DNA of 64,000 bases from Allobosea thiooxidans (GCF_900168195.1 NZ_FUYX01000004.1:186001-250000); one strand, 5' to 3'; shown: positions 31,930 through 40,915, numbered from the stretch's first letter. Notes: generated from the letters alone by a model not told the origin. Program-made: numbers and translations.

Positions 31930-33411
31930 TCAGATATCGTCGAGCGGGAAGATCGGGCGGCGAACCTTCTTGTAGGGCCGCTCCTTGAAGTTGCGCGTCG
32001 AGAGCGCCCCGGTATCGACCTCCAGCACCTCGCGGGCGATCGGCTGGAAGGCGGCGCGGAAATGCTGCATCGACTTGACGATCACCGTCGATTTCCGGGT
32101 CGGATCGACGCCGAGCGAGGTAAACTGGGCGAGGTCCGTCGCCTGGCCGTTATGGGTGATGACGATGATCTCGACATCGTCGACGCGCAGCAGGGCCGAA
32201 AGCCCGTAATTGCGCCAGACGCCGCCGGCCATCGGGCCGTAGCAGATGAAATGCCCGTCAGTGATCGCGACGACATGGGCGTCGAGCTCGAGCGGGCCGC
32301 CACCCATGGTCGGATCGACCTTGCCGCCGAGCTTGATCCGGCCGCGATTGCCGACGCCGATCGCCTGGGCGGCGAGCACCGCCTCGGCGTCGCAGATCGC
32401 ATGGAAGCCGACATTCCTGAGCTTCGCCGCCAGCACGGCGCGCAGCAGGTTGGTGGCGTCGCCATAGGCGCCCGAGCCGGGGTTGTCGGAATAATCCGAG
32501 ATCACGAGGGGCTTGTAGCCAGGCTTGCCGGTGTCGGCCTCGCCGGCCTTGGCACGCGCCATGGCCTCGGCCAGCGGCGTGAAATGGATCGAGGAGAAGC
32601 GGCGTTGCTCCCAGGCGTAATCCATCAGCTCCTCGGCGATGCCTTGAGCCTTGCCGCGATCATCGGCCGTGACCGCGATCGAGGGGCCGATATCGTGGAC
32701 GTCGGCCGAGGAGAAACCGGCCTGGACGCTGACGACCAGCGCATCGCCCGAGGCTTCCAGCGCATCGCCGCGGCGCAGCAGCTCCAGGAAAGGCGGCGAG
32801 GTGGTGCGGCCACCGTCGAGCGCATAGAGGATCGGGCGCCGGGCGATCGCCACCTTTGGCCTGATCTCGCCCTTCATCGCACGTTGAAGCAATTCGGCGG
32901 CCTGCCAGGTCCGCTCGTATTGGTCGATATGCGGGTAGGTACGGTATGAGATCAGCGCATTGGCGTTGTCCGCCATGAGCTGCGTCACGGTCGCATGCAG
33001 GTCGAGCACGACGACCACAGGCACATCCGGGCCAATCCGCTTGCGCAGCCGGGCGAGCAGCTCGCCCTCGCCGTCATCCGAGCTTTCCGTCGCCATGGCT
33101 CCATGGAGGTGCAACAATACGCCATCGACACCGGCGGCAGCATCGACGATCTGGCCGGCGAAGAGATCGAAAGCGGCATCGGTGACGCGGCCGGACGGGT
33201 TGGCACCGGCTACCAGCGGATGGGCAAGGCTCCAGCCGAACTTGTCGGCTGCCTCGAAGGCCGCCCCTATCGAGGTGCGCGTGCCGCGGAAGGCGCCAGG
33301 GATTTCATTGTCGCGATAGACGCGACGTGCCTGGAAGGTGGCTTCGTCCGTGAGCTGAACACTGAAGGTGTTCGTCTCATGCATGAACTCTGCGATCAAA
33401 ACCCGCGGCAC
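31930..33411 (-). CDS. M81 family metallopeptidase, MlrC-like (copy 1)
   Basis: A 493-residue MlrC family protein: RVLIAEFMHETNTFS at the N-terminus (M81 signature with His and Glu), GVLLHLHGAMATESSDDGEGELL, DLHATVTQLMADNANALI, DNPGSGAYGDATNLLRA, and a C-terminal MlrC domain. Family founders act in microcystin breakdown but most members are catabolic proteins of unknown substrate. GTG at 33411 with GGGGAG upstream. First gene of the leftward operon; a homologue with the same motifs lies at 57999-59483 in a second transporter module. Confidence 0.9.
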   Translation of the reverse strand: MPRVLIAEFMHETNTFSVQLTDEATFQARRVYRDNEIPGAFRGTRTSIGAAFEAADKFGWSLAHPLVAGANPSGRVTDAAFDLFAGQIVDAAAGVDGVLLHLHGAMATESSDDGEGELLARLRKRIGPDVPVVVVLDLHATVTQLMADNANALISYRTYPHIDQYERTWQAAELLQRAMKGEIRPKVAIARRPILYALDGGRTTSPPFLELLRRGDALEASGDALVVSVQAGFSSADVHDIGPSIAVTADDRGKAQGIAEELMDYAWEQRRFSSIHFTPLAEAMARAKAGEADTGKPGYKPLVISDYSDNPGSGAYGDATNLLRAVLAAKLRNVGFHAICDAEAVLAAQAIGVGNRGRIKLGGKVDPTMGGGPLELDAHVVAITDGHFICYGPMAGGVWRNYGLSALLRVDDVEIIVITHNGQATDLAQFTSLGVDPTRKSTVIVKSMQHFRAAFQPIAREVLEVDTGALSTRNFKERPYKKVRRPIFPLDDI

Positions 33412-33547
33412 CGTTCGTCTCCCCAAATATCGTTCAATTTTTTTGACAATGTGGGCGAGGAACCGGCGCCCTGGCCACTGATTTTCGCGCATGCATCCCC
33501 AGAAACCTGCGCGCTTGTCGAAATGTGGTGAATATGCTCGACTGAGT

Positions 33548-33573
33548 GGAACCAACTGGACGATGGCGCCGTT
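33548..33573 (+). promoter_or_regulatory. EcfG-type general stress promoter for topoisomerase IB
   Basis: GGAAC (33548-33552) and CGTT (33570-33573) are separated by exactly 17 bases, matching the alphaproteobacterial EcfG consensus. It lies about 30 bases upstream of the chosen start codon at 33602 and excludes an in-frame ATG at 33563 that falls inside the promoter. Confidence 0.7.
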
Positions 33574-33601
33574 TTCGCAATGGATCTGCGCGAGCCCGCC
33601 C

Positions 33602-34624
33602 ATGCCGGTTTCCCCGAACGCCAATCGCCCTGCCACCGCGACGCGGCTGCGGCGCGTTTCCTCCGACGACCTCACCATCCGGCGCGTCCGGCTTGGCCGC
33701 TCCTTCGGCTATCGCGACGCAGAGGGCGCGAAGATCACGGACGCGGACGTCCTGGGCCGGATTCGCGCGCTCGCCATTCCGCCGGCCTATGAGGATGTCC
33801 GCATCGCCGCCGACCCGCAGGCGCATCTGCAGGCGGTCGGCCATGACGAAGCCGGCCGCGTCCAGCATCGCTACCATCCCGAATGGGAGAAGGTGCGCGA
33901 GCGCCGCAAGCTCAAGCGCCTCGGCCGGCTGATCGAGGCGCTGCCGCGGCTGCGCGCCCGGATCGCGGCCGACATCAAGACGCGGGCGCTTTGCCGGGAG
34001 AAAGCCCTCGCCTGCGCCGCCGCCATCATTGACCGCTGCCATCTGCGCGTGGGCAATGAGAGCTATGCCAGGGCGAATGGCAGCCATGGCACCTCGACCT
34101 TGCTCAAACGGCACGTCACGCTCTCCGGCACCCGGGTCGCGCTGCATTTCCGCGGCAAGGGCGGCAAGGAGATCGCCTGCGCGATCGACGACGGGCCACT
34201 CGCCCGCGCCCTCGCCCGCATCGTCGCGCTGCCGGGCCGGCGCCTGCTGCAATATCGCGACGCGGAAGGCACGGTTGCGCCGATCCGCGCAGCCGAGGTC
34301 AATGCCTATCTGCGCCAAGCCTGCGGCCTTTCCGTCAGCAGCAAGGATTTGCGCATGCTCGCAGCCAACGCCGCCGCGGCGGAACTCCTCCTCGCCGGCG
34401 AAGAGATCGCCAGCGAAACCGGGCGCAAGCGCCAGCTCGCCGACATCATGCGGGCGATCTCGGAGCGGCTCGCGAATACGCCGGCGGTCGTGCGCAAGAG
34501 CTATGTCCACGCCATCGTGGTCGAGGCCTATGCCAGCGGCCGGCTGCAGCGCAGCTATGCCAAGGCGCGAGCCCGCGCCGGCTGCTCGCGGATCGAGCGC
34601 GCGCTCGGGCTGCTGGCCGCCTGA
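33602..34624 (+). CDS. DNA topoisomerase IB (poxvirus-like)
   Basis: A 340-residue type IB topoisomerase that nicks and religates one strand through a 3'-phosphotyrosyl link. The N-terminal domain (about 20-110) contains GRSFGYRDAEGAKI and PPAYEDVRIAADPQAHLQAVGHDEAGR; the catalytic domain has RVGNESYARANGSHGTSTLL, KGGKEIACAI and the nucleophile Tyr301 in RKSYVHAIVVEAYA. Bacterial versions are often general-stress genes, which fits the EcfG-type promoter directly upstream. ATG at 33602 chosen because of promoter position; its ribosome binding site is weak. Confidence 0.92.
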   Translation: MPVSPNANRPATATRLRRVSSDDLTIRRVRLGRSFGYRDAEGAKITDADVLGRIRALAIPPAYEDVRIAADPQAHLQAVGHDEAGRVQHRYHPEWEKVRERRKLKRLGRLIEALPRLRARIAADIKTRALCREKALACAAAIIDRCHLRVGNESYARANGSHGTSTLLKRHVTLSGTRVALHFRGKGGKEIACAIDDGPLARALARIVALPGRRLLQYRDAEGTVAPIRAAEVNAYLRQACGLSVSSKDLRMLAANAAAAELLLAGEEIASETGRKRQLADIMRAISERLANTPAVVRKSYVHAIVVEAYASGRLQRSYAKARARAGCSRIERALGLLAA

Positions 34625-34687
34625 GCATTAGGGGAACAATGCCGCGGCCCAGCGCTTGGTTCAGTAGCTCGCCCCACGGAGGATGAA

Positions 34688-34903
34688 ATGCTCAACCGTG
34701 TCGGTTCCCCGACCCCGATCGATACACCGCAGCGGCCAGGACAGTCCGCAGACGCGGAGAAGCGGCCCGGCCCCTCGCCGCATTCCGCCCACCCCACCGG
34801 CCCCGCGCCGCCATTCGAATACGAGATGGAGCCGCCGCAGACCGACATCCCGGCCGATGCGACGACGGTGCGTTCCCAAGCCGGCGGCGCCAGGCAGGAC
34901 TGA
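34688..34903 (+). CDS. Small proline-rich hypothetical protein
   Basis: A 71-residue, proline-rich, probably disordered protein (segments IDTPQRPGQSADAEKRPGPS and TGPAPPFEYEMEPPQTDIP). ACGGAGGATGAA directly precedes the ATG, which supports translation. No known domain. It is followed after 4 bases by a small membrane protein gene, with which it probably forms an operon, downstream of stress-linked topoisomerase IB. Confidence 0.6.
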   Translation: MLNRVGSPTPIDTPQRPGQSADAEKRPGPSPHSAHPTGPAPPFEYEMEPPQTDIPADATTVRSQAGGARQD

Positions 34904-34907
34904 CCCG

Positions 34908-35057
34908 ATGGCGGGGGATTGGGGGTTCGTCGTCTGGATCGTGCTGATCGCGATCCCACTCGGCATCGCCTTCTCGGCGCTGTGGGCGCGTTCGCGTCGT
35001 CCGGGCGCGGCGCGCATCGATAGCCCCAGCCCCGAGGACCCGCGCGACCCGATCTAG
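34908..35057 (+). CDS. Small single-span membrane protein
   Basis: A 49-residue protein with one transmembrane helix (GFVVWIVLIAIPLGIAFSAL, about residues 6-25) followed by a basic WARSRRPGAAR stop-transfer segment and an acidic/proline tail. Starts 4 bases after the preceding small gene and is probably translated from the same mRNA. No family recognised; plausibly a stress-related inner-membrane microprotein. Confidence 0.55.
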   Translation: MAGDWGFVVWIVLIAIPLGIAFSALWARSRRPGAARIDSPSPEDPRDPI

Positions 35058-35123
35058 AGCCGGCTTCACGGGCAGTCTCAAGCCACTGGAATCGGGCGCC
35101 TCTCCGATTTCTCCGTTTTTCAG

Positions 35124-35149
35124 GGAACCTCTCCCGCCGATTCGACGTT
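35124..35149 (+). promoter_or_regulatory. EcfG-type general stress promoter for a small gene
   Basis: GGAAC (35124-35128), 17 bases, CGTT (35146-35149): a perfect match to the EcfG consensus, 32 bases upstream of the ATG at 35182. Together with the site at 33548 it suggests a small general-stress locus. Confidence 0.75.
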
Positions 35150-35181
35150 CCGTGGCCGCTTACCCCGCGGCGGAGACGGAC

Positions 35182-35388
35182 ATGGACGAAGAGAGAATCA
35201 AGCGGATCGCCCGCGCGATGTGCCGGGCGGCGCGCCTCGATCCCGACAAGCCTGCCGGCAACAAGGGCCCCTATACGATGTCGATGCGGGAGCCCGGGTA
35301 TGAGGGCCCGCAACCGGCCTGGATGCTGTTCCGCAAGGAGGCCGCGCTGTTTGCCGACCGCCATCGCGACGTCGCGGGTCGACTCTGA
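35182..35388 (+). CDS. Small hypothetical protein, probable stress protein
   Basis: A 68-residue soluble protein opening MDEERIKRIARAMCRAARLD, with DKPAGNKGPYTMSMREPGYEGPQP-like middle and an amphipathic C-terminal helix. Similar short proteins occur in other Hyphomicrobiales but no function is known to me. ATG at 35182 is consistent with the EcfG-type promoter at 35124-35149; an earlier in-frame start at 35152 would sit at the transcription start. A terminator follows at 35437-35471. Confidence 0.65.
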   Translation: MDEERIKRIARAMCRAARLDPDKPAGNKGPYTMSMREPGYEGPQPAWMLFRKEAALFADRHRDVAGRL

Positions 35389-35436
35389 ATTTTCCCGAAG
35401 CGGCCGCTCGCCCGCATGCGACAGCGGCCATGGCAA

Positions 35437-35471
35437 GGCCCGGCACTCCCTCAGGAGGCCGGGCCTTCTTT
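35437..35471 (+). terminator. Rho-independent terminator
   Basis: Perfect GGCCCGGC / GCCGGGCC stem (35437-35444 and 35458-35465) followed by TTCTTT. Ends the rightward transcript of the small stress gene, just before the convergent hemC. Confidence 0.85.
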
Positions 35472-35497
35472 GCGTGTTGCCTGTTCGGAAAGGCGGA

Positions 35498-36445
35498 TCA
35501 GCCCGGTGTGAGGTTCTTGAACGTCGGATAATAGCCGCGGAAGCTCTTCTCGAGGATCGCTCCACCGCCGCGTGCCTTCAGCTCCTCGGCGACGGCAAGG
35601 CCGATCTGCTGCGCCTGCTCGAGTGCTCCGCTTCCGCTCGCCACGACGCGCTCCGTCCCCTCGATCGACGTCACCTGCGCGTGCAGCGTCAGCCGCCCAT
35701 CCTCCCAGCTGGCACAGGCTCCAACCGGCAGGCTGCAGCCGGCGCCCAGCGCATGCATCATCTCGCGCTCGGCCTCCGCCTCGGCGCGCGCCGTCGGGCA
35801 TTGGATGGCCTGCAGGATCTCGACCGCGGCCGTATTGTCGGCACGGGCTTCCAGCCCGAGCGCGCCCTGCCCGACCGCATAGGGGAACAGCGCCGGATCC
35901 AGCACTTCGGAGGAAGCATCGTCGAGGCCGAGCCGGCGCAGGCCGGCATGCGCCAGGATGACGGCGTCGAGCGCGTCATCGCCGCCGATCTTGGCGAGGC
36001 GCGGTCCGACATTGCCGCGGATGGGCACGACCGTGACGTCAGGACGCAGGTTCAGGATCTGGGCGCGGCGCCGCAGCGAGCCGGTGCCCACTCTGGCGCC
36101 TTGCGGCAGCGAAGCCATCGTCGCCCCGCAGAGCGCATCGCGCGGGTCCTCGCGCGGCGGCACCGAGGCCAGGACGAGCCCCTCATGCAAGGTGGTGGGC
36201 AAGTCCTTCAGCGAATGGACGACGAAATCGACCTCGCGCGTGACCAGTTGCTGCTCATGCTCGACGGCGAAGACGCCGACCATCCCGAATTGGTGGAACT
36301 CCGAGACGCGATCGCGGTCCGCGATCGTGGCGATCTGGCAGAGGGTGAATTCAGTATCGGGGAATTTTTCACGGATCAGGCCCATGACATGGTTGGTCTG
36401 GGCCATCGCCAGCGGGCTGCGGCGCGTGCCGATCCTCAGATGCAT
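35498..36445 (-). CDS. hemC: Hydroxymethylbilane synthase (porphobilinogen deaminase) HemC
   Basis: A 315-residue enzyme polymerising four porphobilinogens into hydroxymethylbilane for haem and cobamide synthesis. Motifs: RIGTRRSPLAMAQTNHVM at the N-terminus, VDFVVHSLKDLPT with the catalytic Asp, RVGTGSLRRRAQIL, VPIRGNVGPRLAKI, and LGAGCSLPVGACA carrying the dipyrromethane-binding Cys. GGAAG precedes the ATG. No hemD is adjacent. Confidence 0.96.
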   Translation of the reverse strand: MHLRIGTRRSPLAMAQTNHVMGLIREKFPDTEFTLCQIATIADRDRVSEFHQFGMVGVFAVEHEQQLVTREVDFVVHSLKDLPTTLHEGLVLASVPPREDPRDALCGATMASLPQGARVGTGSLRRRAQILNLRPDVTVVPIRGNVGPRLAKIGGDDALDAVILAHAGLRRLGLDDASSEVLDPALFPYAVGQGALGLEARADNTAAVEILQAIQCPTARAEAEAEREMMHALGAGCSLPVGACASWEDGRLTLHAQVTSIEGTERVVASGSGALEQAQQIGLAVAEELKARGGGAILEKSFRGYYPTFKNLTPG

Positions 36446-36557
36446 GACTTGAACTTCCGGTGCTCTCCGGCTCTGGCCGGTCGTGCCGCTCTATAACAGG
36501 GGGGCGCGGGGCTGACGAGTGCGGCGCAACCCCGCGCCGTTCAGGCTTTGGTCCCTC

Positions 36558-38009
36558 CTAGCCGGGGCCGGCCGCAGCGACCGATCCGGCGTGCAACCCC
36601 GCCATTGCCTCGCGCAGGACCTCGATCAGGCGCGGATCGCGCGATTGGGCGACGTTGAAGCGCATGAAACCCGCCGCCCCTTGCGAGATGCTGAAGACAT
36701 TGCCGGGTGCCAGCACCACCTCCCGGCTCAGGGCGAAGCGGGCGAGCTCGGCCGAATCGATGCCATCGGGCAAATGGCACCAGAGGTAGAAGCCGCCGCG
36801 CGGCATCAGCCAGGGCCGGATGCCGAGCGGCGCCAGCCTGGCGGCGACGTCGCGCCGTGCCTGGGCGAGCCGGCGGCGCAGTTCCTCCATATGCTTGCGA
36901 TAGTTGCCGCCGGCGAGGATTCCGGCGACCAGCTCGGCGGCGACCGGGCTCTGTCCGCCGAAGCTGGTCGCGACCTGGAGGTCGACCAGCCCCTCGATCC
37001 AGTCCGCGCGCGCCGCGATATAGCCGCAGCGGACGGAGGCCGAGAGGGTCTTGGAGAAGCTGCCGATGCGGATGACGCGGTCGAGGCCATCGAGCACGGC
37101 GAGCCGCGCCGAGGGCTCCGGCTCGAAATCGGCGAAGATCTCGTCCTCGACGATCGTCATCGCACAAGCCGCCGCCGCACTCAGGACACGATAGGCCGTC
37201 TGCGGCGTCAGGCTGGCTCCCGTCGGATTGTGTAGCCCGGAATTGGTGATGTAGAGGCGCGGGCGTTCGCGCGCCGCCAGGGCCTCGAAGGCTGCGACAT
37301 CCGGCCCCGTCGGCGTGTAGGGGACGCCGAGGACGCGCAGCTGGTGCGCCCGCAGCAGAGCCTGGAAATTGAAGTAGCAGGGGTCGTCCACCAGCACGGT
37401 ATCGCCCGGCCGCAGCAGGAAGCGGCAGATCAGGTCGAGCGCCTGAGTGCCCGATCCGGTCAGCAGAAGTTGCTCGGGCCCGGTCGACAACCCCTCCTCC
37501 GCGAAACGCCCGAGCAGCAGCCGGCGCAGCACCGGCGAGCCGAGGGTGCCGCCATAATCGGCCAACACGGCGTCGGATGAACGGGCCAGCGCGCGGAAGC
37601 CCCGACGCAGCGCGTCGCCCGGCATCCAGTCGGCCGGCAGCCAGCCGCAGCCGGGCTTGAGGGCGGCAGGGTCGGCATCGAGCGACTGCCGCGAGACCCA
37701 GAAGGGATCGACGGCGCGCTCCCGTGCCGTCTCCGCCTGCGCCAGGGAAAGCGGCGGCAGGCCGCCGCCGGTCACGTAGAAGCCCGAGCCCTGGCGGGCC
37801 CGGATCAGCCCCTCGGCCACGAGACGGTCATAGGCCTCGACCACCGTCGCGGGCGAAACGCCCATCAGGGCCGCGAAGCGGCGGATGGAAGGCAGGCGGT
37901 CCCCCGGCGCCAGCGTCCGCGCCGCCAGCCTGCCGCGGATGGCGGCCATCACGGTTGCGGTGCGCGTCTGCCGGACCTCCGCCATATCCTCGATCGTATT
38001 GCTGTTCAT
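36558..38009 (-). CDS. MocR-type regulator: GntR helix-turn-helix fused to an aminotransferase domain
   Basis: A 483-residue PdxR/MocR protein. Residues about 8-75 are a GntR winged helix (LAPGDRLPSIRRFAALMGVS, PATVVEAYDRLVAEGLIRAR); the rest is a fold-type I aminotransferase domain with ITNSGLHNPTGASL and the PLP lysine in IGSFSKTLSASVRCGYIA. MocR proteins bind PLP plus an amino compound and regulate a divergent gene, here the EamA transporter. A palindrome at 38022-38037 lies between. ATG at 38009 or 38015 (MAMNSNT) are both possible; neither has a good ribosome site. Confidence 0.88.
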   Translation of the reverse strand: MNSNTIEDMAEVRQTRTATVMAAIRGRLAARTLAPGDRLPSIRRFAALMGVSPATVVEAYDRLVAEGLIRARQGSGFYVTGGGLPPLSLAQAETARERAVDPFWVSRQSLDADPAALKPGCGWLPADWMPGDALRRGFRALARSSDAVLADYGGTLGSPVLRRLLLGRFAEEGLSTGPEQLLLTGSGTQALDLICRFLLRPGDTVLVDDPCYFNFQALLRAHQLRVLGVPYTPTGPDVAAFEALAARERPRLYITNSGLHNPTGASLTPQTAYRVLSAAAACAMTIVEDEIFADFEPEPSARLAVLDGLDRVIRIGSFSKTLSASVRCGYIAARADWIEGLVDLQVATSFGGQSPVAAELVAGILAGGNYRKHMEELRRRLAQARRDVAARLAPLGIRPWLMPRGGFYLWCHLPDGIDSAELARFALSREVVLAPGNVFSISQGAAGFMRFNVAQSRDPRLIEVLREAMAGLHAGSVAAAGPG

Positions 38010-38021
38010 AGCCATACAGTT

Positions 38022-38037
38022 TGGCACAAATGTACCA
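38022..38037. promoter_or_regulatory. Likely MocR operator
   Basis: TGGCACAAATGTACCA is an imperfect 16-bp palindrome (TGG-ACA / TGT-CCA) just upstream of the MocR gene, facing the divergent EamA gene. TGG(T)ACA-type boxes are typical for MocR regulators. Binding is inferred. Confidence 0.5.
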
Positions 38038-38105
38038 GAATGTCGCTGTTCCATCGGACGCGCCATGGCGTAGAGCCGGCAGGGACGACAACAGGAGCGA
38101 CATCG

Positions 38106-38972
38106 ATGCGCGAAGGATGGGCCGGCAGGGGCTGGGGCAGCGGCTTCCTCGGCGTCCTCATCTTCAGCGGCTCCCTGCCGGCGACGCGCGTCGCCGTGGC
38201 CGGTTTCTCGCCGCTGTTCCTGACCTCGGCCCGCGCCGTGATCGCCGCCGTGCTGGGTGCCGCCTGCCTCGCGCTGCTGCGCCAGAAGCGGCCGGAGCGG
38301 CACGATCTCGGCCCACTCGCGGTCGTCGCGCTGGGGGTGGTGCTCGGCTTCCCGCTGCTGACGGCGCTGGCGCTGCAGCACATCACCGCGGCGCGCTCGA
38401 TCGTGTTCATCGGCCTGCTGCCGCTGGCGACGGCGCTGTTCGGCGTGCTGCGCGGCGGCGAGCGGCCACAGCTCGCCTTCTGGCTGTTCTCGCTGCTGGG
38501 CGGAGCGACCGTCGCCGGCTTCGCCCTTGCCCATAGCGAAGGCAGCTCGGTCACCGGTGACCTGCTGATGATCGCCGCCGTCCTGCTCTGCGGGCTCGGT
38601 TATGCGGAGGGCGCGGCACTCTCGCGCCGGCTCGGCGGCTGGCAGGTGATCTCCTGGGCGCTGCTGCTCTCGCTGCCGGCGATGGCGGCCGTGGCGTTGC
38701 TCTACCTGCCGGCGACCTGGCAGGGGATCGGAGCACCGGCCTGGCTCGGGCTCGGCTATGTTTCGGTCTTCAGCATGCTGGTCGGCTTCGTCTTCTGGTA
38801 TCGCGGGCTGGCGCTCGGCGGCATCGCCGGCGTCGGGCAGCTTCAGCTGCTGCAGCCCTTCTTCGGCCTGCTGCTCGCCGGCCTGCTGCTGCACGAACCG
38901 ATCGCCTGGACGATGATCGCGGCGACGGGCGTGGTGGTGCTCTGCGTCGCCGGCGCCAAGCGCTTCGCCTGA
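38106..38972 (+). CDS. EamA/DMT family transporter
   Basis: A 288-residue drug/metabolite transporter with about ten hydrophobic helices and two EamA repeats (about 12-145 and 152-285). Segments include FSGSLPATRVAVAGFSPLF, and YVSVFSMLVGFVFWYRGLAL near the second repeat. Probably exports an amino acid or metabolite. ATG at 38106 with ACAGGAG upstream. Divergent from the MocR gene, which likely controls it. Confidence 0.9.
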   Translation: MREGWAGRGWGSGFLGVLIFSGSLPATRVAVAGFSPLFLTSARAVIAAVLGAACLALLRQKRPERHDLGPLAVVALGVVLGFPLLTALALQHITAARSIVFIGLLPLATALFGVLRGGERPQLAFWLFSLLGGATVAGFALAHSEGSSVTGDLLMIAAVLLCGLGYAEGAALSRRLGGWQVISWALLLSLPAMAAVALLYLPATWQGIGAPAWLGLGYVSVFSMLVGFVFWYRGLALGGIAGVGQLQLLQPFFGLLLAGLLLHEPIAWTMIAATGVVVLCVAGAKRFA

Positions 38973-39094
38973 ACCGGGAAGCGGCGCCGGCCTGCGGACT
39001 TCCCTTGAGGAAGACTGTAGAAAGCCCGGCCGACGCCATAGACGGCCTCGATCGGTGCGGGCAAGGTGAAAACCACCGAACGATGGAGGCTGCG

Positions 39095-39961
39095 ATGCGT
39101 CATCAGGCGCCCTTTGCCCTGATATCCATGATGTTGCTCGCAGCCTTGCCTGCCCAGGCCCAACAGACGCTCCCGGCCGTGGATGGCCCCAGCGGGAAGC
39201 TCAGCTTCACGCGCGGGGGCGCCAACGGCGACGACGCGACCGGGCTGGAAGGCGCGGTGACGCTGCCGCTCGGGCAGCGCTTCGGCCTGCAGCTCGATGG
39301 CGCCGGCGGCGCGCTCGACGGCTCGCTGGGAAAACCGGCCTTCTATGGCGGCGGGGCTCACCTGTTCTGGCGCGATCCGTCAACGGGCATGATCGGCGTC
39401 GAGGCCGGCTTCGCCCGTCTCGACGCGCTGGGAGGCGTGAATACCTATTCCGTCGGGGTCGAGGCCGAACGCTACTGGAATTCGTTCACGTTAGGGGGCC
39501 TGATCGGCGTGATCGACCAGAGCAACGCCACCTTCTCCACGCCGCAGGGACAGTTCCGCTATGATCTGGACACCCGTTTCGTGGCTGCCGCCAATCTCAC
39601 CTGGTATCCTGACGATAACCTTGCCCTGACCGTTTCCGGGGCAGTGGCAGGGGGCGATGTGACGGCCGGCGTCGGCATTGAATGGGCACCGGCCAGCACC
39701 AGCTCGGCCCAGCCGAGCGTCTTCGCACGCGCCCTGCTGCGCGAGGGTGGCGACGTCTATGCGCTGGCCGGCCTGAGCCTCTACTTCGGCGGACAGCCGA
39801 AGCCCCTGATCCGCCGCCATCGGGAGGACGATCCGACCATCGGCAACGTGATGGGCCTCGGTTCCAAGGCCGGCATCGCGTTTACCCTGGGGGCCATCTG
39901 CAAGTTCCGGGCGCACAACAGTAATCCGTGCGAGCGTCCCGGTCGGCAATCGCTTCTCTAG
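39095..39961 (+). CDS. Predicted exported outer-membrane beta-barrel-like protein
   Basis: A 288-residue protein with signal peptide (FALISMMLLAALPAQAQQ, cleavage near residue 22) and a mature part of alternating glycine/aromatic strands (RFGLQLDGAGGALDG, KPAFYGGGAHLFWRD, ERYWNSFTLGGLIG, YDLDTRFVAAANLTWYPDDN) resembling a small outer-membrane beta-barrel. A C-terminal segment with two Cys follows. No family name recognised. TGGAGG lies five bases before the ATG. Stands alone between EamA and the convergent SDR gene. Confidence 0.75.
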   Translation: MRHQAPFALISMMLLAALPAQAQQTLPAVDGPSGKLSFTRGGANGDDATGLEGAVTLPLGQRFGLQLDGAGGALDGSLGKPAFYGGGAHLFWRDPSTGMIGVEAGFARLDALGGVNTYSVGVEAERYWNSFTLGGLIGVIDQSNATFSTPQGQFRYDLDTRFVAAANLTWYPDDNLALTVSGAVAGGDVTAGVGIEWAPASTSSAQPSVFARALLREGGDVYALAGLSLYFGGQPKPLIRRHREDDPTIGNVMGLGSKAGIAFTLGAICKFRAHNSNPCERPGRQSLL

Positions 39962-39980
39962 CCTGCCTTCCCCCGCTTGC

Positions 39981-40006
39981 GCCCGGCCCGGGTTCCCGGT
40001 CCGGGC
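39981..40006. terminator. Possible convergent terminator hairpin
   Basis: GCCCGG (39981-39986) pairs with CCGGGC (40001-40006) around an inner CCGGG/CCCGG, forming a GC-rich hairpin between the envelope-protein gene and the convergent SDR gene. No T-run, so weak. Confidence 0.35.
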
Positions 40007-40031
40007 AACCCCATCGGTCGTGGCGCGGCGC

Positions 40032-40850
40032 CTATCGAAGAGCGGCACCGAAATTCATCCAGTGCGAAGTCGCCAGCCAACCCGCGTCGACCGGGATCGA
40101 AGCGCCCGAGACGGCGCTGGCGGCGTCCGACATCAGGAAGCCGACCACCGCCGCGATCTCCTCGATCTCGACGAGCCGGCCCATCGCCGTCGCCTGCTTG
40201 ATGGCGGAATCGTCGCGCGTCCCGCTCTCGATCTTCGCGCGCATGATCGGCGTCAGCGTAAAGCCGGGCGCGACCGCGTTGACGCGGAGCCCGGCCTGTC
40301 CGAACTCGCCGGCCGTCAGCGCGGTCATCGAGCCGAGGGCGACCTTCGTCGGCGCGTAGGCATGCAGCGGCAGGGGCCGGATCTCGTTGATCGAGGTGAT
40401 GTTCACGATCGAGCCGCCGCCGCCCGCCATGATGCAGGCGCCGAATTCGCGCGTGCAGGCCAGGGCGCCGAAATAGTTCACGTCCCAGATCTTGCGGTGA
40501 GCCGCCTCGTCCATGGTCATGAAGGGCATGATGTCCTGCAGCAGGCCGGCGGCGTTGACCAGCCCGGCCACCGCGACGCCCCGGGCATCGAGATCCACGG
40601 CCAGCGCACGCACTGCGGCGGAATCCGCAACGTCCAGCGGCGCGAACGACAGCGCGGCGCCAGCAGCGCCGTCCTTCAACCTCTCGAGAGCTTCCGCACT
40701 CAGATCGGTCGCGATCACCTGCCAGCCATCGGCGAGCAGACGTTCGACGATGCCGCCCCCGATCCCCCCGGCAGCGCCGGTCACGACAATCGCCGCACCC
40801 TCCTCCCGGCGGCGCGACATGATCGAGCGGTGGTCAATCTTCGCTGACAT
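40032..40850 (-). CDS. Short-chain dehydrogenase/reductase
   Basis: A 272-residue classical SDR: nucleotide-binding VVTGAAGGIGGGIVERLLADG (about 22-42), NAAGL, catalytic Ser in SIVNITSIN and YxxxK in HAYAPTKVAL. NAD(P)-dependent oxidation of a hydroxyl in a small acid or sugar is likely. Start at 40850 with CAGGAA upstream. Last gene of a leftward catabolic cluster (MFS, FAD dehydrogenase, YciI-like, SDR) under a divergent TetR regulator. Confidence 0.92.
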   Translation of the reverse strand: MSAKIDHRSIMSRRREEGAAIVVTGAAGGIGGGIVERLLADGWQVIATDLSAEALERLKDGAAGAALSFAPLDVADSAAVRALAVDLDARGVAVAGLVNAAGLLQDIMPFMTMDEAAHRKIWDVNYFGALACTREFGACIMAGGGGSIVNITSINEIRPLPLHAYAPTKVALGSMTALTAGEFGQAGLRVNAVAPGFTLTPIMRAKIESGTRDDSAIKQATAMGRLVEIEEIAAVVGFLMSDAASAVSGASIPVDAGWLATSHWMNFGAALR

Positions 40851-40915
40851 CGGTTTTTCCTGTCGTCACGCGCGAACGCGTCGGCTGCTGCTGAATTTCG
40901 GCGTCAGACTGGGGC

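Noticed and set aside
34633..34657. A third EcfG promoter before the small gene at 34688
   Set aside because: GGAAC is present at 34633 but no CGTT occurs 16 or 17 bases later; the nearest candidate (GCTT) is too poor.
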